Shown piece by piece: positions 32,453 through 43,556 of a stretch of 64,000 bases of DNA (position 1 is its first letter; every line of letters starts with the position of its first letter). Where the stretch lies: NCBI GenBank assembly GCA_964036045.1, contig OZ038383.1, positions 6,154,430 to 6,218,429 of the forward strand, written 5' to 3'. The DNA is from Eutreptiella sp. 'Long Island Sound 2002'. Taxonomy: Eukaryota; Euglenozoa; Euglenophyceae; Eutreptiales; Eutreptiaceae. The position numbers and the translations under genes are program-made. A model generated the notes under the pieces. The model saw only the letters and a list, made by a program, of their open reading frames with translations, was not told the DNA's origin and did not search any database.

Positions 32453-34213
32453 ATGCTTATTGCACCTTTGGTCCAAGACCTCCAAACCCGGAATAAAAGC
32501 GGTGCGCGCTTTGCAGCCAGATGCCACGTGAAACGCGTTCGAAGGAATCCAAGAGCAAGCGTGAGAAGCGTGCCAAGGAATCCAAGAGCCAGCGTGAGAA
32601 GTCAGCGAAGGAAGCCAAGCCAAAGAAGAAACGAAGATCTACGCGCAGCAGCAGCGACGACTACAGTGACGAATACACGGACAACGATGAATACTGGGAT
32701 TACAGATGGCCTGAAGCCGAAGACAAGGAGCTTGATTATCGAGTTGCCGGTGAAGAGGAGAGCTACAGGACTACCACTCAACGCTACGAGGAGACTCCTT
32801 ACTAGCGAAGCCGCACGACGGTGCGGTATCCTAGGAGCCATTCCCAGAACACAACACGAATTTTACGTGTGCATGAACTATCACAACACCCCCCTGCTCC
32901 CCCAGCGAGACTCCCTCACTTCCATGAGGTACATGCTCTTCCAAGAGAATAACCTGGTCACGTATCGGGGCACTACGGGAGCCATGATCTCTTGGGGAGG
33001 GTACTCCTCTTGGCGCTCCAAACACCCGGGACACAAAGTGGACCTCTCCGCCTCTCCCCGAAAAAAGCACAAAGGTGCCCCTCTCCCACCCTCCCCGGTG
33101 AAGGCTTGCTTCAACCCCCTCCCCGAACCACCTGATCCAGAACTGGTAGAAGTACACGCCCCGTCATCCACGCCGGACGTTGATGTAATGTTCGGGGTCT
33201 CCCTGCTTGGGAAAATACGGCACATTTCCTTGTTCAGCGCCCCCATGGCTAAGGTGCGAGTCTACCGAGTGAAATACGCGCATTACGAATCCGCGCTCCT
33301 TGCAGAAGGCTTCACTGTGTCCCAGCTCGTCTTTCACCCCGAGTGCCCCGACACGGCCGCGCGTGACAACCTTTTGGCTCCCGCCAACCCCCTAGTTTCG
33401 GAAGCCCAGGATTTCCTATCACGAGTCATCGAGGCGGCGACTGCCTACGGCAGCGCAGAACAACTAAGTCTCGCGAGGGACCATTACTTGTCCACAAGCA
33501 AGCCTCTCTCCCTCACAGAAAAGGTCGCACAACTCCACCTCCAAACGGGGAAAGTTTTCGACCCCATCTCGGAAATAACAGGAGCCTTCATATCCAATGA
33601 GTTTTTCTCAGAAGAAGAGGAAGCCCTGGTGATGTCCTACAGTGCAGATGAAAATCACCAGTGGCTGTCCGAGGGGCACCGCACAATGCTTCATTTCGGA
33701 TTCAGGTACAATCCAGAATCAAAAGAAGTTGAACCTTTTGAACCGACCCCTCCTGAGTTTATTCAAGCGATTGGGCTACGGGCATTCTCTGCCTGCGCCC
33801 AGGTGCTGCCCTCCTCTGTCTTATGCCCCAATATGTGGTCAGTCGCTCGATACGAACCTGGCAGTGGCCTGAGGAGCCACGTAGACGTCCCTCAGCTAGG
33901 CCCTTATGTCCTGGATGGCTCCTTTGGGTCAGGTGCGGAAATGGTTTTCGAACCGCGTCCCCTCCCCGGATCCACCCTCTTTAAGAAAAGGCAAAAAGTC
34001 TTCCTACAGCGCCGCAGCCTCCTCCTAATTTTTGGGGAAGCCCGCGACAAATGGAAACACCAAATCCCAGCTCGCGACTATGACACAGTGGAGAAGCGGC
34101 GCATTCCCCGAGACTCCAGGGTGTCCCTTGTCTTCCGTCACACTGGTGTAGGAACGGGCCTCCATACGACATCCTCAGAGCCCCCGGACCCAGAGCAACA
34201 TGAGACGAATTAA
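32453..34213 (+). CDS. LINE ORF1 with AlkB-like dioxygenase domain
   Basis: The open frame spans 586 codons; the ATG at 32873 (residue 141) is a more likely start because the upstream part overlaps another ORF and is low in complexity. Residues about 375-563 match AlkB-family proteins in order: FISNEFFSEEEE opener; NMWSVARYEPGSGLRSHVD with iron ligands H476 and D478; an FGSGAEMVFEPR strand; H536 in WKHQIPAR as third ligand; and RVSLVFR (556-562) as the 2-oxoglutarate-binding R-x5-R. The order and YEPG...HVD spacing are closest to ALKBH8-like enzymes in my recollection. AlkB enzymes remove methyl groups from nucleic acids, so a role in repairing or demethylating the element RNA is inference. 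The residues 200-370 region is Pro-rich then unassigned. It ends in UAA. Confidence 0.85.
   Translation: MLIAPLVQDLQTRNKSGARFAARCHVKRVRRNPRASVRSVPRNPRASVRSQRRKPSQRRNEDLRAAAATTTVTNTRTTMNTGITDGLKPKTRSLIIELPVKRRATGLPLNATRRLLTSEAARRCGILGAIPRTQHEFYVCMNYHNTPLLPQRDSLTSMRYMLFQENNLVTYRGTTGAMISWGGYSSWRSKHPGHKVDLSASPRKKHKGAPLPPSPVKACFNPLPEPPDPELVEVHAPSSTPDVDVMFGVSLLGKIRHISLFSAPMAKVRVYRVKYAHYESALLAEGFTVSQLVFHPECPDTAARDNLLAPANPLVSEAQDFLSRVIEAATAYGSAEQLSLARDHYLSTSKPLSLTEKVAQLHLQTGKVFDPISEITGAFISNEFFSEEEEALVMSYSADENHQWLSEGHRTMLHFGFRYNPESKEVEPFEPTPPEFIQAIGLRAFSACAQVLPSSVLCPNMWSVARYEPGSGLRSHVDVPQLGPYVLDGSFGSGAEMVFEPRPLPGSTLFKKRQKVFLQRRSLLLIFGEARDKWKHQIPARDYDTVEKRRIPRDSRVSLVFRHTGVGTGLHTTSSEPPDPEQHETN
32521..32805 (+). 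CDS. Small charged ORF, unknown (94 aa)
   Basis: I do not recognise this product. The first half is strongly basic with repeated KES(K/Q)-REK-type units, and the second half is acidic and Tyr-rich. It overlaps the upstream extension of the LINE ORF1 in another frame. Its composition looks more protein-like than that of the overlapping frame, so it may be a LINE leader ORF or the end of a host exon into which the LINE inserted. Confidence 0.3.
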   Translation: MPRETRSKESKSKREKRAKESKSQREKSAKEAKPKKKRRSTRSSSDDYSDEYTDNDEYWDYRWPEAEDKELDYRVAGEEESYRTTTQRYEETPY

Positions 34214-34756
34214 GGAACCTACACTCGGCGTCACCCTTCTGTGCACACGAGACGTGGTCTTCGCTTTGAGACCCCAGATACCCTCCATCACCGCTATTGC
34301 GTGTTCTCAGGCATGGCAAGGCCATCGCTCTGCCACTCCCCTTGAACGTAACATGAATTCCTTAACCCCTGTGACCGCCAGGTATGCCCTGACCGGGCTA
34401 ATCTGTGCTCACTGTGTACCAGACCACAAAATCCTGTGTTCCCCCTTGAGGGAAGCTCTGATGAGTCTACCGAATGCTACCCGTCCCCGTATTCTTTCTG
34501 CCCCCCTTCAGCCCGTCAGTACCACCGCAGTAGCAGTAACATGAGACGGTGTCAAGAGGTCCTCGCCCGCGTGGGCGTGCACGGTGCCTCCCTCACCGCC
34601 ATCGTCTCTCGCATCGCGGAGATTCTCCCTGTGGAGCAAGCACACATCAATCCGAGAATATTGGTCCCAGACACAAGTGTCTCCACAGACCTGGCTATAC
34701 ACCCCTCTCTTCGCACTGCCTGTGATACGGCCTTACGCCACTCGCCCAAAGCATAG
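34200..34756 (+). CDS. LINE inter-ORF frames (unknown, overlapping)
   Basis: An ATG at 34200 overlaps the ORF1 stop by 14 bases and runs to UGA at 34542-34544. That UGA overlaps a second ATG (34541) as ATGA, whose frame runs to 34756. I recognise no domain. The stop/start overlaps look like termination-reinitiation sites, as some LINEs use to make ORF2. Alternatively this is a broken amino end of ORF2 with frameshifts. Confidence 0.35.
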
Positions 34757-37700
34757 GCACAAGCACTTCACTCTCGGATTTCTGCACTAGAACAGTGCGA
34801 ACCCGACCCCTCAATACAGAATGAGGGCCCTGCCCACATACCAACGCTTCTGACACCGGACTCCCCACTGGGTGCCCGCTATTCTTCCATTCGGACACCC
34901 TCCTTCCCCCCTCCCCCCCAAGTGCACAAGCCCTTCAAACCTAAACGCTTGCGCCGCCCCCCCCCTTCTCTTGCCACCGTCCCGGCCATCCGTGTCGTGT
35001 CCTTCAACACAGCAAAGAGCCAGAACACACCCGCGGCAATCCTGCACTTCCTAAACGAGGGGTATGACATTATACTCCTTCAGGAGCTCAACTCTCCCCC
35101 TCTCCTCCCACAGCGGTACGCCTTCGGCAATGACCGCGCTAAGGTCTTCCCAAATGTCTGCGGCCACAGACACGGGCTGTCGGTCATTGCAGGCCCGCGC
35201 ATCGCGAGATATACCAGCTGTGTCCCGCCCAGAGACAGCGACGGCCTTATCTGTGGTGCCAAAATATCCCTACCGGAGGCAACTCCCTTACACGTCTTCT
35301 CAGTTTACTCCCCCCCGGTGCGCACGGGGGCCCCAGCTCCGTACCGCCACACCATACAGCGAGTTCTTGCTTCTTATTTCCACGATCATCCCAATCACAT
35401 CCTGGGGGCTTATTTTAACTGCGTTCTGGATCCCGAACTTGACCAGCACAGCTTGGTCGATCTACATGAGTGGCACTGGCTCACAGGGGAAGTGGAGTAC
35501 CTCCCATCTAGGTTGGTGGACACTTTCAGGTCAGAGCACCCCTCCCTCAGGCAGTACACCCGCTACGCAAGCGACCGCTGGGACAGCGAAGCAAGGCTGG
35601 ATTACATCTTTGCGTCCCCTCGCCTGGTATCGCACTTTCCCCTTCTGGATGCTTCGGTCCTCACGGACTACACAATCTCTGACCACCACCCAGTGGTTGC
35701 GGTCTTCCAGTGCCCCTCCCCGATCCTTTTGTCTCAGCCCCCACTCCCCCCTTGCATTTCTCGGAAGCTTTCTAGTGACGAAAAGCAACAATTCTCCAAC
35801 AGCATACGGCTCATCTCCGACTGGTGCCGGGACCTCCAGGACGCCCCTGCCAGGGCCCCATTGGAAGAGGTCATCGCCGCCACTGATTCTCTCCTTATGC
35901 AGGTTGGGTCTGCGTACCACAAAATCACGCGTCCGAAGCCGCAGCGCAAGGACCAAGAGGGCTACGGCAAGCTCCGGAAATTATTACGCTCACCCCCGCC
36001 TCCTTCTTCCCCAGCATTTCCCGAGCACATTGCGGAAGTTCAGTCAGTGGTAAACACCCTACGGTCCTCGGACGAAACCAAAGCAAAGAGAAAGCTTCAC
36101 AGTAGTCTGGTCCGAGGGGTCCAGATGAAAACCACAGTTGCTGGTACCCTCTGCCCTAAAGACCTAGAGCCTCTCGTAGTCAGAGATCCAGCCACCAAAG
36201 AGCTCCTGAGTGACCCGCCGGATGTAGCTAAAGTTTTCGGGGACACCCTGCTTCATCTTGGAGGGCATCCAGATTACGCCCCCCCCCAGGACTTCGTCGA
36301 CGAGGTCCTGTCCCACTCCCCCACATGCCCCGTTTCTGCCAAGAACGACCACATACCTCCTGTGACCTGGCAGGAGTTCCAGAGCCACTTAAAGCACAGT
36401 AAGCCATCAAAAGCCGGGGGGGCGGACAAAACAAACAACTACGTCCTGGCCCTCTGTCCGGATCCCATGCAACGTTTTTTCCACTCCATTTTAAACCGCT
36501 TCCTCCACTCGCCGCTGCCGCCGCACTGGCTATGCGCAAAAATATGTTTGCTTTATAAAAAAGGCGACCCTTTCTCCCCTTCCAACTACCGTCCTATTGC
36601 CCTCTTAAACTGTATTTACAAACTCTTGGCCACTTTTGCCTGCAAACACCTGCGCGCTCAGGCTTTTGCACACGACATCATTTCAGAAATCCAGCACGGT
36701 GGCCTTCCCGGCCACCAATGCGCTGATCATCTGTATCACCTCAAAGCCCTTTATGCAAAATCGAAGAAGAGCTACTCGCTGTTCATCGATTTCAATAAAG
36801 CCTTTAATTCAGTGCCTCATGGCACACTCTGGACCGTCCTCGAACGGGCCAATTTTTCTGCTTCCACAATTTCTCTCATAAAGCAACTATACTCCTTCCC
36901 TCAAGACAGCCCCATCATCAATGGCCGCACTCCCCACGCATACCTCCAAACCAGGGGCCTCCGGCAAGGATGTCCCCTCTCCCCCCTACTCTTCATTCTC
37001 TATCTCAACTCCCTCTTCCACCATTTTTTCGCCACTGTGCCCCCCCCCCGGGCAAATGCCCGCACTAGCCACCACGCCTACATCGACGACATCCTGATCA
37101 GAAGTGAGGACGTCAACTACGTCCAAAACAGCCTCAACTACTTCGATGGGCCAGCCAGGGACTGGGGACTGGACATGAATGTGTCTAAGACCGAAGTCCA
37201 CGCCAATGGCACAGCCCCCCAAAAAGAGTTTCTGACACCCAGGGGCTCGGAGTTCCACACGTACAACCAAAAAACGGGTCGCCCGCACACATGCTATAAA
37301 TACCTCGAGGTTTATCTTTTTACTTGCCACCAGGCAAAGGGCCTGTTTCACATGCTCAAGGCGGAAATCCAGAGTTATTTTGCCCGGCTCTCTCCCTGCC
37401 TCTTACACTTAGTGAGAAGGTCCGACTGACGAACTCTCAGCTGGTCCCAGCACTCGCCTACCGCTTAATCACCCACTCTCTTTCCCCCAACCAGCTCGAG
37501 AAGCTTCAGGCACTTATCTGGGCGGGGGTCGCGTCTCGCAGCATCACACGTCTAGTCTCCCCCAAAGACCGTTTCGCGGCTTGCCCAAAGGGAGGGTTGG
37601 GAATGAAGTTCCTACCGCACAGCGTCCACGTTGCCACAGTGAACTATGGACTTCGGGCCCTTTGCGGCCTTGCCCCAAAGTCAGTTGGCCCCCTGTACGT

Positions 37701-38947
37701 CCAGTCTTTACTTAGCTCGAACCAGAGGGCCTCGGACCCGGTGCAATACTCTTTTATGGACTCCATCCATGTCCTTGGCATATCTTTCCACAGCATAGGC
37801 CCGTGGAGACCCACTGCTATTCGGGATCTAACGCCTGGTACCCAGCTAACCGTTAGGTTCAAGTCAGGACAGGCCACAGGAAGAGTGACCGAGGCCACCT
37901 CCAAATGGGCCAACGTCGCGTTCCACGACGGGGTCTACTCGGTGGATACCCACACGTCCTACACCATGCACATGCCATGCCACGCCGTCCTGGATTACTC
38001 CCGCCCCTCTCACTTCCAGCTAGTCCCTGAATTTTTGCGCCCTCAAGAGACCATCCCCGAACCCCCAGCGCCACCGCACAACGCACACGCACTGGGAATC
38101 AGCCAACACGGCCATCTCTTCGCTCTGCAGGCACAACACTACCTAGAGAAGAAGTCTCTCGACGAGTGGGGATGCCACGATGCTGCGGAGGCACTAACCC
38201 GGCCGCCGACCCCCGGCCTACAGCGGGTGTGGCTATATTCCGATGGCTCCTCCGGTGAGTCCGGCCATGCGGCCGCCATCACGGCCTTTCTACCCGACGG
38301 TACAACCAGAGTCCTGTGCCTATCCTCACCGCATCCCTCTTCTCTGGGTTCGGAGTTCTGGGGGGCGGTAGCAGCCATTCGCTGGATCCACAGGGAACTT
38401 TCCCAATACGAAGTATGTTTGTTGATTGACAACGAACAGGTGGTGTCCACCCTCCAGAAATGCCAAGTCCGTAGGCCCAGCCCGTTCCAAGACGACACAT
38501 GGACCGTCGCCGTACACAGCGCCCTACGTCTCATTACCAACCCCCTCCACATCATGTGGATTAAAGGTCACGCCAATTTTATTGGCAACGAAATCTGCGA
38601 CCATTTTTCTAAATGGGCAGCTCACAGCCTGATTTTTACCCCGGACCTCCTCCCCCCCCCCCCCACTGGGCTCAGTGGCGGTACACCACCTGCCTGTCCT
38701 CCACAAGTTTAAGGTACAGCAATTCCGCCACCTATTGCCGCGGCATTCCCATAGCAACATAGCGGTTGGCCCCAGCTTCAGCCTATACAACAAAACTTCC
38801 TGGTTGTCGTCCCTGTTTTTCAAACTGGCGTCCGGGTGCTACAATGTGCACGGGTACCAGTGGAGCAATATGCTCCACGACTACCACTGTTCCAGGTGCG
38901 GACAGCACCATGTAAGTGCGGCTAACCCCCATCTGCTCAGATTTTAG
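34757..38947 (+). pseudogene. LINE ORF2: endonuclease, RT, RNase H, C-terminal Cys/His motif
   Basis: Segment 34922-37429: exonuclease-endonuclease-phosphatase domain at residues about 22-263 with QEL (E55) and SDHHPV (253-258); the catalytic GDFN motif reads GAYFN (162-166). RT at about 480-790 with NYRPIALLN, IDFNKAFNSV (Asp 623), QGCPLSP and YIDD (720-723). One shift near 37395 leads to 37324-38712, which has a thumb region and RNase H from about 38230 (YSDGS, GSEFWGAVAAI, LLIDNEQV, KGHANFIGNEICDHFSK). A second shift in the C-run at about 38653 leads to 38675-38947 with CSRCGQHH...HLL, the usual LINE carboxy zinc motif, cut short. The open stretch 34757-34921 joins it upstream. Confidence 0.85.
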
Positions 38948-39054
38948 CAGATCTGCCCCAGATTGACTACATTTTGGTCATTTTCTTTGCTTCGGCGGAA
39001 TCGCCGCCTCGCAGCTCAGTCTCAGGATCAGACCTATATATTTCTGATATGCCG
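38948..39054 (+). other. Element D 5' (LTR/leader) sequence left of the T-poor insertion
   Basis: Joins 44765 onward if the insertion is removed. A TATA-like CTATATATT at 39034-39042 fits an LTR promoter. The border with the LINE lies near 38948. The D LTR ends could not be fixed because the 3' LTR is missing. Confidence 0.4.
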
Positions 39055-39330
39055 TAGGACCCTAACGCCGTCCCTCTCGTCGTCTAACTAGCCGTAGGCG
39101 CAAAGCAAAACGCGTCGCGAGCAGCGCGTAAAACTCGAAAACAAATGTTTCTAAGCCGCCGCGTCCCTTCGCCCTGCTACCCTTCCTTTTCTTTCCTTCT
39201 CCATGCACCCACCCCTCTTCCCTCGTGCCCCCCCTCACTCCTTTCCGTCAGCTTAGGCGACCGGCCCTGGGGGAAAAGCGGTCAACCCCTTGCAAGCAAG
39301 ACCACCATCTTCGCGGCCGCCCAGCGACGC

Positions 39331-39431
39331 GTAAGTCAAGAAATACCCTTGGTATTGCTGCTTGCCTGCGTGCGTGAGCTGCGTGGAGTTTGATTTTCTA
39401 AAGAGAAACATTTTAAATTTTTGGTTTTCAG
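39331..39431 (+). other. Possible GT-AG intron in the T-poor insertion
   Basis: The donor is CGC-GTAAGT and the acceptor a T-rich tract ending TTTTCAG, 101 bp long. An upstream frame from ATG 39145 (62 codons, Pro/Ser-rich) would join in phase to the open T-free sequence. Openness there carries no information because stop codons cannot occur without T. Confidence 0.3.
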
Positions 39432-41260
39432 AAAGTTTTCAAAGGCACGGAAAAACGGCAGGGGTTTTTAGCAAAGGAAAAGAGGACAAAAGGAAAAACA
39501 AACAGCACAGCACCGCAGGGCAGCACGGCACCGCAGGACGCGGCACAGGGCGCAGGACACCACAGGACAACGCACAGCACAGCAAGACACCACGACACAC
39601 CAGAGCAGCACCACCACCGCAGAACGCCCAGGGAGACACCACAACGCACAAGGACACGCCACAGCACGAGGCACCAACAACAGCGCAGACCACACTGGCG
39701 CCGCACGACAGGCCGCAGGAGGGCAAAGCCAACACAAACAGCACCGCAAAACGACAGCAGAGCACGACAGCACAGCACCACACGACAGCACAGCGCCACA
39801 GCACACGACACAGGGAAGCAGGGCACCACAGCCAGCACAACAAGGCACCGCAGCGCACAGAGCGGAGAAGACAGGGAACGCACAGCACGAGGAAAAGAGC
39901 ACCACAGCGCGCAGACACCACCACCGGGCCAAAGACAGCACAGCCAACCAACAGCACAACACAGCACAGCACGACAGCCCACAGGAGGGCAAAGCAAGCC
40001 CCAACAGCACCGCAACACGACGGCAGAGCACAACAGCACAGCACCACGCGACAGCACAGCACCACAGAACACGACACAGGAAAGCAGGGCACCACAGCAA
40101 ACCACACCAACCACAGGGAAGCAGACCACGCGGCCAGACAGGGACACCGACACCGAAACACGCCACCAGCAGACAGCCACGGGCCACCAGACCCAGCACC
40201 GCACCACGGCACACCACAGGAAACAGCACAACACACAGCAGCGCACCACAGCACCAGGCGCCAGCAGCAGCAGCACGCACCACACGAACAGCACAACACG
40301 AGCGCACCAGCACAGCGAAGCACAGCACCGCACAGAACGGAGAGCACAGGGAACGCACAGCACAGCACCCCGAGACACACACAGCACAAGGCAGAGCGGC
40401 GAACAACAGCACGCACCACGGCGCCACGACAAAACATACACAGCACAGAGCACACAGCGCGGGGGAACACCGCAAAACACAGTGCCGCAGAGCACAGGGC
40501 CCCAGGGCGACGGGCAGCGCCAAAGGGCACGGCGCAACAAGCAGCGGCACCACACGAGCGCAACACAGCACACGACAGCAGAACACCGGGCGACACAACG
40601 CGCAGCAGCGCGGCGCAGCACCGCACCCAGGGAAGCACAGCACCACACGGCACACAGCAACGAGCGGCAGGAACGAAAACCGCGAAACACAAAGGGGGGG
40701 GGGGGGGGGCAGCAACCACGCGGGAGCAGCCAACAACCAGGCGGAAAGCACGAAAGAGCGACAAGCGCGCGGAGAGCCGAGAAACGGAAGGCAAACAGAG
40801 CAAACACCGCAAGCGCCGAGGCCCAGGGCACCCGGGGCCGGAAACCAGAGCAAACCAGAGACAACGGGGGCGCACAGAGGAAGAAGAAGAAGGAGGAGAA
40901 AAAAAAAAAAAAAAACACGAAGGCACCAAGCAGGAGCGACGAAAACCGCGAGACACAAAAGGGGAGGGGGGCGGGGGAGCAACCACCAAAGAGCAGCCAA
41001 CGGCCAAGCGGGAGACACAAACGAGGCGGGAGCGCACGGAGAGCCAGGCAGCGGGAGGCCGAGAAAAACAACCAACGAGGAACGGCAACAGCAGCGAAAG
41101 AGAGAGGGGCAACCCTGGCCCGGAGGGGGCCAGGCAAAGCAGGAAGACAAAGCGGCCAAAGGAAAAGGTGAGGCGCACCAGAACGCGCCCGGGAGGCCGG
41201 CCCGCCCGACCCGGCCAAGCAAAGCACGCACACGAACACACACCACACGCCACCGCCGCC

Positions 41261-43556
41261 AGCGGACCCCAGCCAGGAGTGGCGGGGACCGCCCACCACC
41301 AGCGGCAGCGAAACCCAGCCAGGAGTGGCGGGGAGTAGCACACAGGGACCTCCGCCAGGAGTGGCGAGGGACCAACCACACCACACACCAACCACAACCC
41401 CAACAACACACCACCGCCACACACCAACCACAAGCCCAACAACACACCACCACCACACACCACACACCACACACCACACACCACCGCCGCCAACGGACCG
41501 CAGCCAGGAGTGGCGGGGACCGCCCACCACCAGCGGCAGCGAAACCCAGCCAGGAGTGGCGGGGAGTAGCACACAGGGACCTCCGCCAGGAGTGGCGAGG
41601 GACCAACCACACCACACACCAACCACAACCCCAACAACACACCACCGCCACACACCAACCACAAGCCCAACAACACACCACCACCACACACCACACACCA
41701 CACACCACACACCACCGCCGCCAACGGACCCCAGCCAGGAGTGGCGGGGACCGCCCACCACCAGCGGCAGCGAAACCCAGCCAGGAGTGGCGGGGAGTAG
41801 CACACAGGGACCTCCGCCAGGAGTGGCGAGGGACCAACCACACCACACACCAACCACAACCCCAACAACACACCACCGCCACACACCACACACCACACAC
41901 CACACACCACCGCCGCCAGCGGACCCCAGCCAGGAGTGGCGGGGAACGCCCACCGCCACCGGCAGCGAAACCCAGCCAGGAGTGGCGGGGAGTAGCACAG
42001 AGGGACCTCCGCCAGGAGTGGCGAGGGACCAACCACACCACACACCAACCACAACCCCAACAACACACCACCGCCACACACCACACACCACACACCACAC
42101 ACCACCGCCGCCAGCGAAACCCAGCCAGGAGTGGCGGGGAGTAGCATACAGGAACCTCCGCCAGGAGTGGCGAGGGACCAACCACACCACACACCAGCCA
42201 CAACCCCACCAACAAACCACCGCCACACACCACACACCACACACCACCGCCGCCAACGGACCCCAGCCAGGAGTGGCGGGGAGTAGCACACAGGGACCTC
42301 CGCCAGGAGTGGCGAGGGACCAACCACACCACACACCAACCACAACCCCAACAACACACCACCGCCACACACCACACACCACACACCACACACCACCGCT
42401 GCCAGCGGACCCCAGCCAGGAGTGGCGGGGAACGCCCACCGCCACCGGCAGCGAAACCCAGCCAGGAGTGGCGGGGAGTAGCACACAGGGACCTCCGCCA
42501 GGAGTGGCGAGGGACCAACCACACCACACACCAACCACAACCCCAACGACACACCACCGCCACACGGCACACACCACACACCACACACCACCGCCGCCAG
42601 CGAAACCCAGCCAGGAGTGGCGGGGAGTAGCACACAGGAACCTCCGCCAGGAGTGGCGAGGGACCAACCACACCACACACCAGCCACAACCCCACCAACA
42701 AACCACCGCCACACACCACACACCACACACCACCGCCGCCAACGGACCCCAGCCATGAGTGGCGGGGACCGCCCACCACAAGCGGCAGCGAAACCCAGCC
42801 AGGAGTGGCGGGGAGTAGCACACAGGGACCTCCGCCAGGAGTGGCGAGGGACCAACCACACCACACACCAACCACAACCCCAACAACACACCACCGCCAC
42901 ACACCACACACCACACACCACACACCACCGCCGCCAGCGGACCCCAGCCAGGAGTGGCGGGGAACGCCCACCGCCACCGGCAGCGAAACCCAGCCAGGAG
43001 TGGCGGGGAGTAGCACACAGGGACCTCCGCCAGGAGTGGCGAGGGACCAACCACACCACACACCAACCACAACCCCAACAACACACCACCGCCACACACC
43101 ACACACCACACACCACACACCACCGCCGCCAGCGAAACCCAGCCAGGAGTGGCGGGGAGTAGCACACAGGGACCTCCGCCAGGAGTGGCGAGGGACCAAC
43201 CACAACACACACCAACCACAACCCCAACGACACACCACCGCCACACACCACACACCACACACCACACACCACCGCCGCCAGCGAAACCCAGCCAGGAGTG
43301 GCGGGGAGTAGCACACAGGAACCTCCGCCAGGAGTGGCGAGGGACCAACCACACCACACACCAGCCACAACCCCACCAACAAACCACCGCCACACACCAC
43401 ACACCACACACCACCGCCGCCAACGGACCCCAGCCAGGAGTGGCGGGGACCGCCCACCACCAGCGGCAGCGAAACCCAGCCAGGAGTGGCGGGGAGTAGC
43501 ACACAGGAACCTCCGCCAGGAGTGGCGAGGGACCAACCACACCACACACCAGCCAC
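41261..43556. repeat. Tandem array of CCAGGAGTGGCG-containing units
   Basis: About twenty or more imperfect units in higher-order blocks of roughly 115 to 231 bp; the first two periods are 231 bp and the next is 195 bp. Each block has copies of CCAGGAGTGGCGGGGA and of CCGCCAGGAGTGGCGAGGG, followed by an AC-rich run (CCACACACC type). CGCCA-GGAG-TGGCG can form a small hairpin. T occurs almost only within GGAGTGG, GAGTAGCA and CCTCC. Confidence 0.9.

Larger units (their letters stand above)
32810..38947 (+). mobile_element. LINE with AlkB-domain ORF1, APE-type endonuclease, RT and RNase H
   Basis: Plus-strand non-LTR retrotransposon. ORF1 carries a 2-oxoglutarate/Fe(II) dioxygenase domain of AlkB type. 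Small overlapping frames follow. ORF2 then encodes endonuclease, RT, RNase H and a C-terminal Cys/His motif. The 5' end is uncertain (about 32810). The 3' end is cut or abuts element D sequence near 38948, with no A-tail visible. Two frameshifts in ORF2 (about 37395 and in the C-run near 38653) and a changed endonuclease residue make this copy inactive. Confidence 0.85.

Noticed and set aside
41261-43556. CRISPR-like array
   Set aside because: Units are of uneven length, spacers are repeats themselves, and the context is a eukaryotic transposon.
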